From the NCBI GenBank assembly GCA_040954595.2, contig CM082596.2, positions 11,036,001-11,100,000 on the forward strand: DNA of 64,000 bases. The letters are read 5' to 3'. The notes below the pieces were generated by a model. That model searched no databases and was not told the DNA's origin. It was given only the letters and a program-made list of their open reading frames with translations. This DNA comes from Balanoglossus misakiensis. Lineage: Eukaryota; Hemichordata. Position 1 is the stretch's first letter. Every line of letters starts with the position of its first letter. The translations under genes were made by a program, and so were the position numbers. Positions 31,034-43,475 of the stretch are shown in pieces.

Positions 31034-32920
31034 TCCATAGTGGACAGCATTATGCAAGACTTTGCATGAACACTCTATACACTGTACATGCTATATGGGC
31101 AACTGTTGTGTCAATGTTTAACCAGGTCACAGTGTACAGTACCCATCTTTTTATTAACACTCAACACAACCCATATTTGAGAGTTCTATATGGTCGACCC
31201 TTGCGTCAATGTTTAACCAGTCCATAGTGGACAGCATTATGCAAGACTTTGCATGAACACTATATACACTGTACATGCTATATGGGCAACTGTTGTGTCA
31301 ATGTTTAACCAGGTCACAGTGTACAGTACCCATCTTTTTATTAACACTCAACACAACCCATATTTGAGAGTTCTATATGGTCAACCCTTGCGTCAATGTT
31401 TAACCAGTCCATATTGGACAGTATTATGCAAAACTTTGCATGAACACTCAATACACTGTACATGCTATGTGGGCAACTGTTGTGTCAATGTTTAACCAGG
31501 TCACAGTGTACAGTACCCATCTTTTTATTAACACTCAACACAACCCATATTTGAGAGTTCTATATGGTCACCCTTTGCGTCAATGTTTAACCATGTCCAT
31601 AGAGGATGTATTATGCAAAACTTTGCATGAACACTCAATACACCATACATGCTATATGGGCAACTGTTGTGTCAATGTTCAACCAGGTCACAGTGTACAG
31701 TACCCATCTTTTTATTAACACTCAACACAACCCTATATTTGAGAGTTCTATAAGGTCAACCCTTGCATCAATCAATGTTTAACCAGTCCATAGTGGACAG
31801 CATTATGCAAGACTTTGCATGAACACTCTATACACTGTACATGCTATATGGGCAACTGTTGTGTCAATGTTTAAGTTTAACCAGGTCACAGTGTACAGTA
31901 CCCATCTTTTTATAAACACGCAACACAAACCATATTTGAGAGTTCTATAAGGTCAACCCTTGCGTCAATGTTTAACCAGTCCATAGTGGACAGCATTATG
32001 CAAGACTTTGCATGAACCACAGACAAAGAGAAAAAACAGACTAGCAACGCGGCATGTTCCTTTGATGTCTTGTTCACCTCGGCAAACAAGGGGAAACAAT
32101 AGGCTTCAAATGTGTCAAATGGGTTAGACACCGCGGAGACTTCCCAGAATACTTTGCGGTTGTGTCATTATCGACAGCTGCAGTACCTTGCCTGACACAG
32201 CTTTGCACTCAGGACTCGACTGAAACACTACTTCACGACGACCACGATTTACATTTGATTTACACGTTAGAAGTAAAATTTGCATCTACAACCCATGCAA
32301 ATTTACAGAACATGATTCGGCGAACAGGAATCCATTCCAAAAAAGTCGAGATGGATGATTAAACCTTTTAAAATTTACGATCAAACACACTTATTATATA
32401 TTCATAAGTTTTTATTAAATGGTAAAACTCATCGCTCCGATGCTCAAACTTCCTCCAATTTTCACTGTCCACTCGCCTTCCGTCTACAGCTGACTGAAAA
32501 CGACAACACGAACTTTCACAAAAACACTTTCGTTTTATTATCGGGAAAATTCCGGACATTGCCGAAGTGGATACGTTCGGAAAACTTCGGAGACAAGCTG
32601 CACCTTGAAGGCGAGCTGAGACACGCATAGGGGATTAGGAGATGTACTTCACACCTTTTGACAATAGCGTTGCTAGTCTGTTTTTCTCTTTGTCTGTGCA
32701 TGAACAATCTATACACTGTACATGCTATATGGGCAACTGTTGTGTCAATGTTTAACTTTAACCAGCTAGGTCACAGTGTACAGTACCCATCTTTTTATTA
32801 ACACGCAACACAAACCATAATTGAGAGTTCTATAAGGTCAACCCTTGCGTCAATGTTTAACCAGTCTATAGTGGACAGCATTATGCAAAACTTTGCATGA
32901 ACACTTAAAGGTCCCATGTA
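31034..32920 (-). repeat. 187-198 bp satellite array, mirror copy
   Basis: Reverse complement of 20089-21973, including the inserted P-like element at 32018-32698. Confidence 0.85.
32018..32698 (-). mobile_element. 681-bp P-like element, mirror copy
   Basis: Mirror of 20308-20988 with the same terminal repeats. It was duplicated together with the arm, so it is not an independent insertion. Confidence 0.7.
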
Positions 32921-33290
32921 GTGCAGGAGCTTAACCGCACATTTTGGCATAATTGTGCACTTTGGGTTAAAAGCATAAAACTTGGTACACTTATGCATTG
33001 ACCCATGGCGGCCATTTTCTGATATGGATCCAAAATGACAGCGCCCTCTAGTGGCCAGAAACAGACATTCATACTTAAAAATTGTACACTTTGGGTTAAA
33101 AGCATGAAATTTGGTACAATTATTCATTGACCCATGGCGGACATTTTCCAATATGGATCCCAAAAGACAGCGCCCTCTAGTGGCTAGAAACTGACATTTA
33201 CACTTTTCCCCCCATTAATGACACTTTTTGGGCAAGTTTAACACTCAGAGACAGACATGTGGGTTGTAAAACATGCTTGCTGCCATACAT
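32921..33290 (-). repeat. 127-bp repeat pair, mirror copy
   Basis: Mirror of 19720-20088, with reverse-strand cores near 33039 and 33168. Confidence 0.8.
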
Positions 33291-33304
33291 TCCTTTGAAT
33301 AGTA

Positions 33305-33702
33305 TCCTAATCCTGATGTACATGCATCAGATCAATCTTGTATGTTACTAATTGACCGATTTGTTCTTCGAAATAACAACCAGTTCAATACACAAAGTCA
33401 TGCAAAGGGTAATACAACACCTCTTCTCCAGAAAGTCAAGGGTTCTCGAGAATACAGGCAGCTCCTAAAGAACATGTGCTGTGAGAAACCTAGCAAAGTT
33501 ATATCAAACCAACAGAATCTCAGTGGAAATCAAGTTGGGCAACTCTTAGTCAAGCCCAAGAAAAGAGTCAACATCAGGAAATCAGTGGCCAAAAGTCATG
33601 CACATGTAGGTGCTTTAGGTCTAGTCTGACAGCAGTGGTCATTGTTACTGTGAAGGAAGATGTAATCAAGATTGATCTGATACATGTATATCAGGATTAG
33701 GA
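33305..33702 (+). mobile_element. 399-bp MITE, copy 4
   Basis: Mirror of copy 1 in the right arm. Here both ends are intact and TA-flanked. Its right end joins directly to the third helicase unit. Confidence 0.7.
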
Positions 33703-33715
33703 TAATGTACACATG

Positions 33716-34066
33716 AATGTATGGTAGCAAGCATGTTTTACAACCCACATTCCTGTTTCTGAGTGTTACAAATGACCAAAAAGTGCCATTAATGGGGGGA
33801 AAGTGTGAATGTCAGTTTCTGGCCACAAGAGGGCGCTGTTATTTTGGATCCATATCATAAAATGGCCGCCATGGGTCAATGCATAAGTGTACCAAGTTTC
33901 AGGCTTTTAACCCGAAGTGCACGGTTTTTAAGTATGAATGTATGTTTCTGGCCAATAGAGGGTGCTGTCATTTTGGATCCATATCAGAAAATGGCCGCCA
34001 TGGGTCAATGCATAAGTGTACCAAGTTTCATGCTTTTAACCCAAAGTGCACAATTTTTTGTTAACT
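33716..34066 (+). repeat. 127-bp repeat pair variant, third unit
   Basis: Copy of 22770-23115, with cores at 33823 and 33952. Confidence 0.75.
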
Positions 34067-34429
34067 GCCCCACTAAAAGCGACATCTGATCGATCTATTA
34101 TTCAAATGAAGAGTTGAAAATGACTGCTGTGTTAGAAGGGAATCGTTTGCATTAAATTCGTCCAAAGTATAAGACTTACAATTATAGTTATTTTGCAAGA
34201 AGTGGTCTGTGGTTTCGCCGATGATGAGTTTGCTTGTACACTATGATGTAGTAGTTAAAGGACGCCTAGCAGATTTTGGCGAGACTTTCCTCATTCGGAA
34301 TGTAGACAGTTGGTGACCTGTCGACTTTCTTTGTCAGGATTTTTCCATATTGCGTCCACAAGTATTTCCATCCATATTCATTTCTTCTGGCATTTACCTT
34401 TGTGAATAAAGATCTTCGTCCTGGTGTCA

Positions 34430-35646
34430 GATTTTCAATTCACAGTGTTTTTTATTGGGCTGGCTGACCATGCAATTCAATACATTCTCAAAAATGCAAA
34501 GGAGAATGTTGCGACACAGTTGAGAGAAGTTGATGTACTCATAATTGATGAATTTTATGGAAAGTGCTCGTCTGTTCAGTGTCATTGCTATATTAAGTAA
34601 AGTGGGCAGAGAAGGCAAGCAATCGTTTGGTGGTATCCAAGTGATTGCAATTGGAGACTTCCATCAATTACCACCAGTACCAAGCCACGTGGATGATGGA
34701 GAATACCCATTCCAGTCCCCATTATGGGAAACAACCTTCAGACACATCATTGTCCTCAAAACTATCTATAGACAGCAACACAATCAGCAAGAGTTCCTCC
34801 CAGCTTTGAATGGTGTCCGCCTCGGTCAATGCAGTCCTCGTACATTGGATTTCCTCAACACCTTGAAGCGGCCTCTGCTGAACCCAGAAAACCAAACCCA
34901 CATCTACTTTCATAATGCAGATGTGAACCTCCACAACATGTGTCAGCTTGATAAGTTAACAGGACAATGCCATGTTTTCCAGGCAGTTGATAAAGGGGAC
35001 GTGCATCAAGTGGAAAGGCGTGCCATTGCACCAAACAAGCTCTTAGTAAAGGTTGGTGCTCTTGTGATGCTGGTATACATTCTCAGTGACAGCCTTCACA
35101 ATGGAAGCACTGGCATTTCAAAGGAATAGATGAAAATGGAAATCCTGTTGTAGCATTTGAGGATAGACTGATACAGGTGCCTGTACATCGTCAAACGTGG
35201 ACTTTTAAAACGACCAGGGAGTTGGGATTGGAAGGCGCTGCCAAATCCATTTGAAGCTGTGCTGGGCAATGATAGCACATAAATGTCAGGGACAAACGAT
35301 CAAGAATGTTGCCATACACGCAGGCAACGAATTTGTTCCAGGGCAATTATATGTATCACTTTCACGGGCAAAATCAAAAGATACAGTTCTCTTGTTTAGT
35401 TTTACCCCACAGAGGATGCTTCCAGTCAAAAGTCTAGTATCTTCTGTCTATGAAATACTATGCATTCAGGGTCAAGAAACGCCAGAAGATATTGCCTGTT
35501 GCAGCAAAGACGTAGAGTGTGACATGGTATGCAGTGAAGATATCCAGATGATAAGAAATGATGATGGAGAGGCATATGTACAATCAACATATGACACGGA
35601 TGATAGTGACAAGACTACCATAGATTTGAGGGACATTTATGGATAA
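34430..35646 (+). pseudogene. PIF1-like helicase, copy 3
   Basis: Direct copy of 23485-24698 with motifs II to VI. It has its own extra one-base loss near 35118 (the frame ends GTGISKE and stops at 35129) in addition to the shared break after motif II. In exchange, the region after motif V lacks the early stop of copy 1 and reads DRLIQVPVHRQTW. Nonfunctional as it stands. Confidence 0.82.
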
Positions 35647-36306
35647 AAGCCACAGAGAGCTAGAAGAACTCCCACATGACTCCAGTGCAGACACATTCCT
35701 ACATGAACTTAAAGATGTTTCTCCATTTGCTGAAGTGGAAGATTCACTGTCCGGGCGTTTGAACTGTCTGATTGACAAATTAGAAGATATGCCAGAGCTG
35801 TTTATTTTATTTCTAAAGATACAATGGCTGAAGATAGTTTGTACTACAAAGAAAGGAATTGAAGAAAATGAAGAAGTAAAGCTTATACTAGCAGATTTCA
35901 AGAACATGCATGGCTGGCTTACTGCACGATATCTGCAACGAACACAGCTTATCGAAGAGGGTGCATCCCTTTTTGGTATCCCTATCACCAGTATGAAAGA
36001 TGAATACTTCACCTTACTAACTAACATTGTAGATTAATGATCTCGCAGATGCACTGTCTTATTTCCCGTGCAGAAAAAAGAAGTCTTGAGGCGACGCAAA
36101 ATATCGTACATATAGAAGAAATCGGGGGTGATGGCAGAGGAAAAATACGCTACTTGGCTGGGTGGACACTTCGTAAAGAAATTGAAAGCATTTCAAAATA
36201 CATAAAAAACTATCTGTACTCTACTGATAAGAAAGTCAATAAACGGTTGAAATTGGAGTACCAGACAAAGAATCTCTGGACTTTCTTACAGTTCCAGATA
36301 CACTGA
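35639..36306 (+). pseudogene. Open frames after the helicase, copy 3 (most complete)
   Basis: The first frame is uninterrupted here for 132 codons (35639-36037) because TGG (Trp) replaces the stops of copies 1 and 2. It ends TLLTNIVD and overlaps the start of the next frame (36037-36306) by one base. Acidic then helical composition; no domain recognised. This copy is closest to the ancestral coding state. Confidence 0.5.
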
Positions 36307-37222
36307 TACACAGTTGTGTACTAATATTACCAAGTTTTTTGACATGCTGGTGTAAAATTTGTGTTATTCAGACATCATCGACATTTGGTTGGAAATGTAA
36401 ATACGTAAAAAAAATCAAAAAATTTTAGATTTTCTCACAAATGGGAAACTTTTGAAACATACATACATGTAGATGAAAGATATAATCTTATCGATTACGT
36501 TAATCTTTCATCCTAGAAAGTTAGATGTTAATTTGTTTATATGTTAATCATGTGTGTTATATATAACCGAAAATAATAGTATTTTATCTTTTCACCATGT
36601 GTCGTAAACTGGAATTGTTCATAAATAACTGTATAAGTACAATTCGGGAAATATGATGGTAAAAGAGAAGGTTTCGCGGTTTGTAGAATATTAATCTGTA
36701 TAAACGGACGAATGAAATGTATCATCAGGTTGTTTAGTGGCAAACCATGTCGTCAGCTGTCGATGTCGAATACAACATTCGGTACCCGATCAAAATCAGA
36801 CAGTCGCCAGTCCTACCTGAAGTTCGATTTAGGTCAAAATAACGTCAAATAACAAAATATATTTATTCGAAATGGATTAGACTTTTACTTGGCTGCCTTA
36901 GCCATAGGTTCTTTGGGTTTGGATTACTACAACAAAGTGTTAAAGTTTCATAATTTGTCACGTAACAAAATTTGCTGTTCTTTTTTTTTCTCAAAAGAGT
37001 TGTCACGATACATACTCTGCAGCATATTCTAGTGTATATAAGTAAAATACGAAACCTCTGTCAGAATATATCCAGTATAGAACATTTGCTGTTGTCACAA
37101 AGTGTCTATAGTGTTGTGTGTTGTCTTGTGTGTCCAGTGTTGTTTTTGTGTGGTGGTTAAAGGTTAGTTAGGATTTGCTGCACGTCTACTTGCCTGAGGT
37201 GGTTAGACAGTTAGTAACACAT
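36307..37222 (+). other. Terminal part of third helicase unit
   Basis: Matches 25359-26276. No gene seen. Confidence 0.45.
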
Positions 37223-37444
37223 CTTAGCATCGAACGGCTTTGACAAAATGAACTCTGCTATGACACAACACCAGTGTGAATAGCTGCGCATGGACAATTC
37301 ACCAGCCCTGGATTACATAATCTCTGCACTGACTTGGTCTGCATGAATTATTCGGAGGTGATAATTCGGGGAGAAACTAAAACAATAGACAGTGGAGAAC
37401 AGTGGACAATCATTCTGAATAAATTATTGTAGAAAATATGTACA

Positions 37445-38896
37445 CCCTTACGAAGTTGTTTTCTTGCGGCAAACATGCGGCGAAGTTGCGGCACATGTGC
37501 GGCACGCAAATTTCTGACCGCAACTTTGTGGCGACTAATCGCCGATGATCGCCAGTACCGGCACACTTCTGGCGATCAGTCAAGACTTTTGTGGCACATA
37601 TGCCGCAACATTTAAGTAAACACAGAGTGTCTTGTACTACTGGTGATCAGTGGAGCCTTTTGCGGCGCATATGCCGCAAAAGTAAAGTAAACAGGGAGTT
37701 TGATATTATCTGGTGATCAGTGGAGTCTGTTGCGGCACGGTTGCGGTATATATGCCAGAACGTTCTAGTAAACAGAGTTTGAATATGCAGCTGGTTATAA
37801 TTACTTTTTGGTGACATGTGCAGAAACGAGAATGAGGCTGGTTTCATTTAGGCGGACATTTTGATTGTGTAAGGTTACACTGTAGTCACTGTGCCCATCA
37901 AAAACCATGAATTTGATGTCACCAATCCATACAGCTGGAAGCTGCTTCACTTGAATACTGTGGTAGCGATATTTGTGCATTACCAGAGGTCAGTAGTTTG
38001 AACAATTTCCTGAGGATGATGTCATAATCTTGTACTAAAAGTCAGACTAAATGGAAAAGTGTCTGCAAAAGAAAAACTCTGGTGTTGATCCAAGACAATT
38101 TATACCAGTAAGAGGACACTTGAGACAAGAACATTGCAATGACATGTATACAGCTGGGTGAGTTTTCTAAATTTTGTTGGTTTCTGTGGTAGTTGAATCA
38201 CTTGAGATAACTATAAAATAATGCCTGCTGTTAAAATAATCAATGAGGGTCACAATTTAACAAAAAAAAGGATGTTTTGTCTAAGCCTGTTAAATATACT
38301 TGGGATAACTCTCCTTATGGGAAGTACATGTATGAATATGACACACCAAATTCACATGAGAATTAAGATTTGCTGAACCAAGATACATGTACATTGTACT
38401 GTGAAGTATGCAAACTTCAGAACAGAATGGATAGATTGGCAATTCTTTTCACGGGTGGCTGGTAGCTAAGAAGGGGCCACAGTAGGGATTAATTACATGT
38501 ATTATTAAACAAGAGGTCATAATTTGCGGCATATACGCCGCAAACCCACAAAGTTGCGGTATGTTTACCGCAACTGTTCGCCGCAACAGCTCATTTGCAT
38601 GCGAAAATATACATTAGCCGCGCGTGCGCCGCAAACAGTTGCGGTATATGCGCCGCAAAGTTGCAAAGGGCAGAATTTGCGGCATGTACGCCGCAAACCC
38701 CTGTTTTGGCATACGTGCCGCATATGTGCCACAAAGTTGCGGTATGTTTACCGCAACTGTGCGCCGCAACAGCTCATTTGCATGCGAAAATATGCATTAG
38801 CCGCGCGTGCGCCGCAAACAGTTGCGGTATATGTGCTGCAAAGTTGCGGTAAGTTTACCACAACTGTTCGCCAGAAGCCTTATTTTTTCGTAAGGG
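37445..38896. mobile_element. 1.45 kb element with CCCTTACGAA ends
   Basis: Ends CCCTTACGAA and TTCGTAAGGG form 10-bp inverted repeats. CA flanks both sides (37443-37444 and 38897-38898). The spacer near 26500 holds the same flanks joined without the insert (GTACAGCAATG after reverse complement), which proves the borders. No transposase gene. The end zones are full of GCGGCA/TGCCGC palindromes, and a 180-bp tandem duplication covers about 38540-38840. Superfamily unknown. Confidence 0.82.
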
Positions 38897-38923
38897 CAGC
38901 AATGCGCCTGGAAGGTGGTATAA

Positions 38924-39689
38924 GGCTGCATTCACAAACACCTCTGGAGGGGGGGGGGGCAGGAGAATTGAGGGGGGGGGGATTTGAAAAAATTGAGGGT
39001 ATGTAAGGGGGGATTTGAAATAATTTAGGGACTGAAAGGGGGGGACTTGAAAACTTTAACGACTAAATATTTATTTTGAGTCCACAAAAATGCAGTTTCG
39101 TGCCCTTTATTTTACAAAATTTTCTATAAACACTCACCCCCTCAATTCACCAACACCTTTCAATCATTGACTGGTTTATCTAGTGTCCCAGGTCAGGGGA
39201 CTTGCCCCCACCCCATGATAACTTTGAGCGGCGACGGTTAAATTTGTCCTCCCCAACATACCGGTAGTTGAGTTAATTTGCTTTTGCCGGGTTCATTAAA
39301 ATGCAGCTTTGAGCTCTGTATTTTAAAAAATTTGGGACACCCCCTCCCAAACCCACCCCCTTCAATTCTCGGTTTACAATGTCTCCCAACACAGAACACA
39401 AATATATGTACTTAAAAAATTAAAACAATGTTCAGTATTAATACCCACTGATGAGGGGAAACATCAGTTTCAAATTCTTTTCATGGGAGCGCTGTTTTTC
39501 TTTTTACAAGATAGATAGGTGATGTGTTTTGCTCTGTGAAAGAAAATGGGGGGGGGATTTCAAAATTTTGGCAGTTCGGAAGGGGGGGATTTGAAAATAT
39601 TGGCAGTTCGGAAGGGGGCATGTGAAAATTAGCGGTAAAAAAAATGAATTCTCCCCCGCCCCCCTCCAGAGGTGTTTGTGAATGCAGCC
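38924..39689. mobile_element. 766-bp Harbinger-like MITE
   Basis: Inverted ends of about 30 bp begin GGCTGCATTCACAAACACCT and run into G or C tracts. TAA flanks both sides (38921-38923 and 39690-39692), the 3-bp duplication typical of PIF/Harbinger. No coding region. A truncated inverted copy lies at 26277-26490, and related sequence occurs at about 63700-63960. Confidence 0.65.
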
Positions 39690-39869
39690 TAAAAGGCTGC
39701 GTGCCCGAGAAGTTGCCCTAAGTGTACACGGTCAAAGCAAAGGAAGCCTTGTTTCACATTGCAGGCAGAGGATTTACAAAGGTGTGAAAGACTATTTGTC
39801 CACATCAAGATAAGCCTTCAACTGAACTTCGAAAAGCCGAAAAAACTCGACTGAGTTGGGTTAGGGGTC

Positions 39870-40117
39870 TTTTGGGATCCATATTGGAAAATGTCCGCCA
39901 TGGGTCAATGAATAATTGTACCAAATTTCATGCTTTTAACCCAAAGTGCACAATTTTTAAGTATGAATGTCTGTTTCTGGCCACTAGAGGGCGCTGTCAT
40001 TTTGGATCCATATCAGAAAATGGCCGCCATGGGTCAATGCATAAGTGTACCAAGTTTTATGCTTTTAACCCAAAGTGCACAATTATGCCAAAATGTGGGG
40101 TTAAGCTCCTGCACTAT
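39870..40117 (+). repeat. 127-bp repeats outside the palindrome
   Basis: Two units, the first lacking the motif region; a CTCF-like core lies at 39981. The block ends GCTCCTGCACTA like the other full blocks. Confidence 0.75.
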
Positions 40118-40125
40118 ATGGCAGC

Positions 40126-40488
40126 AAGCATGTTTTACAACCAACATTCCTGTCTCTGAGTGTTAAACTTGCCCAAAAAGTGTCATTAATAGGGGGAAAA
40201 GTGTAAATGTCAGTTTCTAGCCACTAGAGGGCGCTGTCTTTTGGGATCCATATTGGAAAATGTCCGCCATGGGTCAATGAATAATTGTACCAAATTTCAT
40301 GCTTTTAACCCAAAGTGCACAATTTTTAAGTATGAATGTCTGTTTCTGGCCACTAGAGGGCACTGTCCTTTTGGATCCATATCAGAAAATGGCCGCCATG
40401 GGTCAATGCATAAGTGTACCAAGTTTTATGCTTTTAACCCAAAGTGCACAATTATGCCAAAATGTGGGGTTAAGCTCCTGCACTATTT
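40126..40488 (+). repeat. 127-bp repeats outside the palindrome, second block
   Basis: Two units with cores at 40221 and 40350 (the latter CACTG-variant). The block is interrupted at its end by the LINE start. Confidence 0.75.
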
Positions 40489-41320
40489 GATGAATTTTCT
40501 GTCATTGCCCTCAGTGAAACATGGCTAGACCCAGGTGTTGATGCATCATTATATAACCTCCCTTCGTACAACTTTGTTCATAAATGTAGAGCTGTTTCCA
40601 GAGGAGGAGGTGTTGGTCTCTATTTACACGAGTCGTTATCATACTATACCTATAATAGACTTAGTTGTTCTCCAACATTGCGAATGTCTCTTTGTTGAAA
40701 TCCTACTTGAAAAAGCAAGGTCATCATAGGTGTCATATATCGCAGACCAAATACACCTACTCAGGATTTTTTAACCAGTTTATCAGATTGTCTTGATAAT
40801 CTACGCATTACCTACAAAAATGCATTTTATAAGGGGATTTCAATATAAATATAGATGGCGATAACACTGTCTTTAATGAATATATCGCTACTCTTAGTGG
40901 TAATAATTTTTATCAAATCATGGACGTACCGAACAGGACAACTACTCACACCTCCACATTAATAGATCATTGCCATGTAAATTTTCGTAACCAGTTCATT
41001 GAAAGTGGGACAGTACAAACTGATATAAGTGACCATTATCCCATCTTTGCCATCTTTAAGGATTTACGTCATGTGTTCACTGTTGAAACAATTGATTTCA
41101 AGTGTGATTTTTCTTCATTTGATCCAGTTTCATATAAAAATGACTTTGCAAATATTTCTTGGCAGGATGTTTACGACTCTAATGATCCGAATGTTGCCTA
41201 TAATACTGTCTACAATTGTTTCATGATATGGCAACAAGACACATGCCAGTCGAACGGTGTTCAAACCAGCGTAAGCGCTTACGGAAACCATGGATCAAAA
41301 ATGACTTCTGGTCTCAATTA
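40489..41320 (+). pseudogene. LINE apurinic endonuclease-like domain
   Basis: Reads FDEFSVIALSETWLDPGV, the conserved SETWL box. After a stop near 40710 and frame shifts come IGVIYRRPN (RPP-type box), GDFNINI, and finally TDISDHYPIF (the catalytic SDH box) at about 41017-41046. The N-terminal catalytic Asn/Glu part is missing. It would nick target DNA. Confidence 0.82.
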
Positions 41321-41699
41321 AAAACAAGCATAATATGTTCTCCAAAACAAAACGCCATTCTGCAAGCTCATCTATTCATCAAGAGTACAAACTTTATCGC
41401 AACCTGTTAACAAAACTTATGCGACGAGCAAAAAAGAAGTATTTTTGTGATAAATTGCAACTGTCTGTAGCCTCTGGGAAGGACCACAAAAATGGCAAGT
41501 CATCAATGAAATCTTGAACAAAAATTCAAAGGTTAATGCTCCACAAAAAATAAAAGATGACGAAAACCCTGGGAATTTTGTTACTAAAAATATTGATATA
41601 GTTGACGCTTTTAATTTTTTTTGTCAACATTGGACAAAATCTAGCATCACAAATACATTGTAGCGCTAATTTCAATGATTACCTTGGTATTCGTCATTT

Positions 41700-42766
41700 T
41701 AATTCTTTCTTTTTCCATCCTGTGCATTCTGGTGATATACTCAGAGAAATTAAATTATTAGACCATTGTAAAGCTGCTGGTTTTGATGAAATATATCCAA
41801 AAGGAAGGAAGCAGCGGGTTATATTACAGAACCATTTGCTCATATTGTTAATATTTCTTTGTCACAGGGTATTTTTCCAGAGAAACTGAAAATGGCACTG
41901 AGTAACACCAATTTTTAAAAAGGGTTGTGTTCATGAAATAGGAAATTACAGACCTATCTCTGTCTTGCCAACCTTATTAGTAAGCTGTACGAGTCTATTG
42001 TAAATAAGCAACTGTGTTCTTTTTTTGAAAACAATTGATATTCTCACTAACAGCCAATATGGATTTCGTAAGAAAGATAGTACTAAGTTAGCTTTAGCAG
42101 ATCTCACAACAAAAATATCAAAGCACATTGATAACGGTCTTGTTGCATTTGGTATCTTTATTGATTTTAAAAAGGCATTTGATACGATTAACCACACAAC
42201 TTTGTTAGCTGAGCTATGCCACCATGGGATTAGGGGATCCACACTTAATTGGTTTGAGACTTATATATAAGACCGACAGCAGTATGTCAAGGTCAATAAT
42301 TGTACTTCAAAAGCAAAAAGGATCTCCTGTGGGATTCCACAGGGATCAATTCTAGGTCCACTTCTTTTTCTAGTATATATAAATGATATCAGCAGATCCT
42401 CAGACTATTATCAATTCAGGTTATTTGCTGACGATACCAATTTATTTTGTTCAGATAAGCAGGACAAAATCGATCTTGCCACTCTGAATGTTGAGCTAAC
42501 TAAAGTACAGAACTGGTGTAAGTCAAATAAACTTACTATTAATATTGACAAAACAAACTATGTTATTTTCAAAACAGCCCAGGCGAAGTTTAAGCCTGAA
42601 GGGGATTTATATGTCTCTGATTTACGAATACAAAATGTTTCATCTGCTGTTTATCTTGGAGTTACTCTTGACTCATCATTATCCTGGAAGTCTCACATCA
42701 ACATTATTTTTAAGAAGGTTCGCCAAAAATCGGTATTATTTCATATGTACGCCATTATCTCCCTAA
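41700..42766 (+). pseudogene. LINE reverse transcriptase domain
   Basis: Motifs in order: LLDHCKAAGFDEI, GNYRPISVLPTL, SQYGFRKKDST, FIDFKKAFDTINH (catalytic Asp), CGIPQGSILGPLLF, LFADDTNLF (catalytic Asp pair, about 42421-42447), and YLGVTLDSSLSW. Several stops and frame shifts, including TAA after FETYI at 42270, make it inactive. Confidence 0.88.
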
Positions 42767-43475
42767 GTCTATAATTTTATTATTATACAATTGTCTTATC
42801 CTTCCCCATATAATGTATTGTATCGAAATATGGGGAAATGCACATAAAACCTATTTAGATTGTATTTTCAAATTGCAAAAGTGACTTGTAAGACTTATAA
42901 CTTATAACATCTAGCCCCAATACACATAGTGCACCACTTTTTCAGCAACTTGGAATTCTTAATGTTTACAAACTCTGTAAATTTCAAACTTGTGTTTTTG
43001 CGTATGATCTAAAGGCAGGCATTATGCCCCCTCACTAGATCGCTATGCTTCATTTGTGTCACACAAATATTCTACAAGATTTGCCTCCACTGATAAGTTT
43101 ATGCTTCCCAAAGTAAAACTTACTTCATCTCAAAATAATTTATACTAGTCTATTGCCAAGCATTGGAATGAAATTCCTACACAAATAAAATCAATTCATT
43201 CAAGGAATTTATTTAAAAGCTCTCTGAAAATGTATCTATTGAGCATAGATTAATTTAACCTCTGTTATAAACCTGTTTATTTTGTCACCGCGTTGTTTGA
43301 CTACCAACTATTGTTCTGTGATATGAAATGGCAATTATATTAATTGTTTCAATGATTTGTATGTATTTAGGGACACGACTAGTTCCACTAAAACTACTTC
43401 CCTGGTCCGCACCAGTTATGTCAAATGCATCTTCCTGGTGAAATAAACATCTATTTATCTATCTTTGGACTTTTC

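Larger units (their letters stand above)
26724..33700 (-). repeat. Right arm of the palindrome
   Basis: Reverse complement of 19300-26276 and of the same length. Its outer part (30253-33702) is itself palindromic and leads straight into a third copy of the helicase unit. Confidence 0.88.
33704..37222 (+). repeat. Third copy of the helicase unit
   Basis: Direct copy of 22754-26276 and inverted copy of 26724-30250. It is followed by 37223-37442, the reverse complement of the spacer part at about 26505-26723, so the inverted symmetry of 26.5-30.2 kb and 33.7-37.4 kb extends past the unit itself. Confidence 0.85.
40488..43475 (+). mobile_element. 5'-truncated LINE (APE endonuclease, CR1/L2/Jockey-like)
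   Basis: Begins inside the endonuclease domain directly after a 127-bp repeat and ends with an AATAAA-containing 3' end and a short ATCT-rich tail near 43440-43465. Order: endonuclease, linker, reverse transcriptase, 3' end. 5' truncation and the short tail repeat are normal for target-primed insertion by such elements. The exact clade is not determined. Confidence 0.85.
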
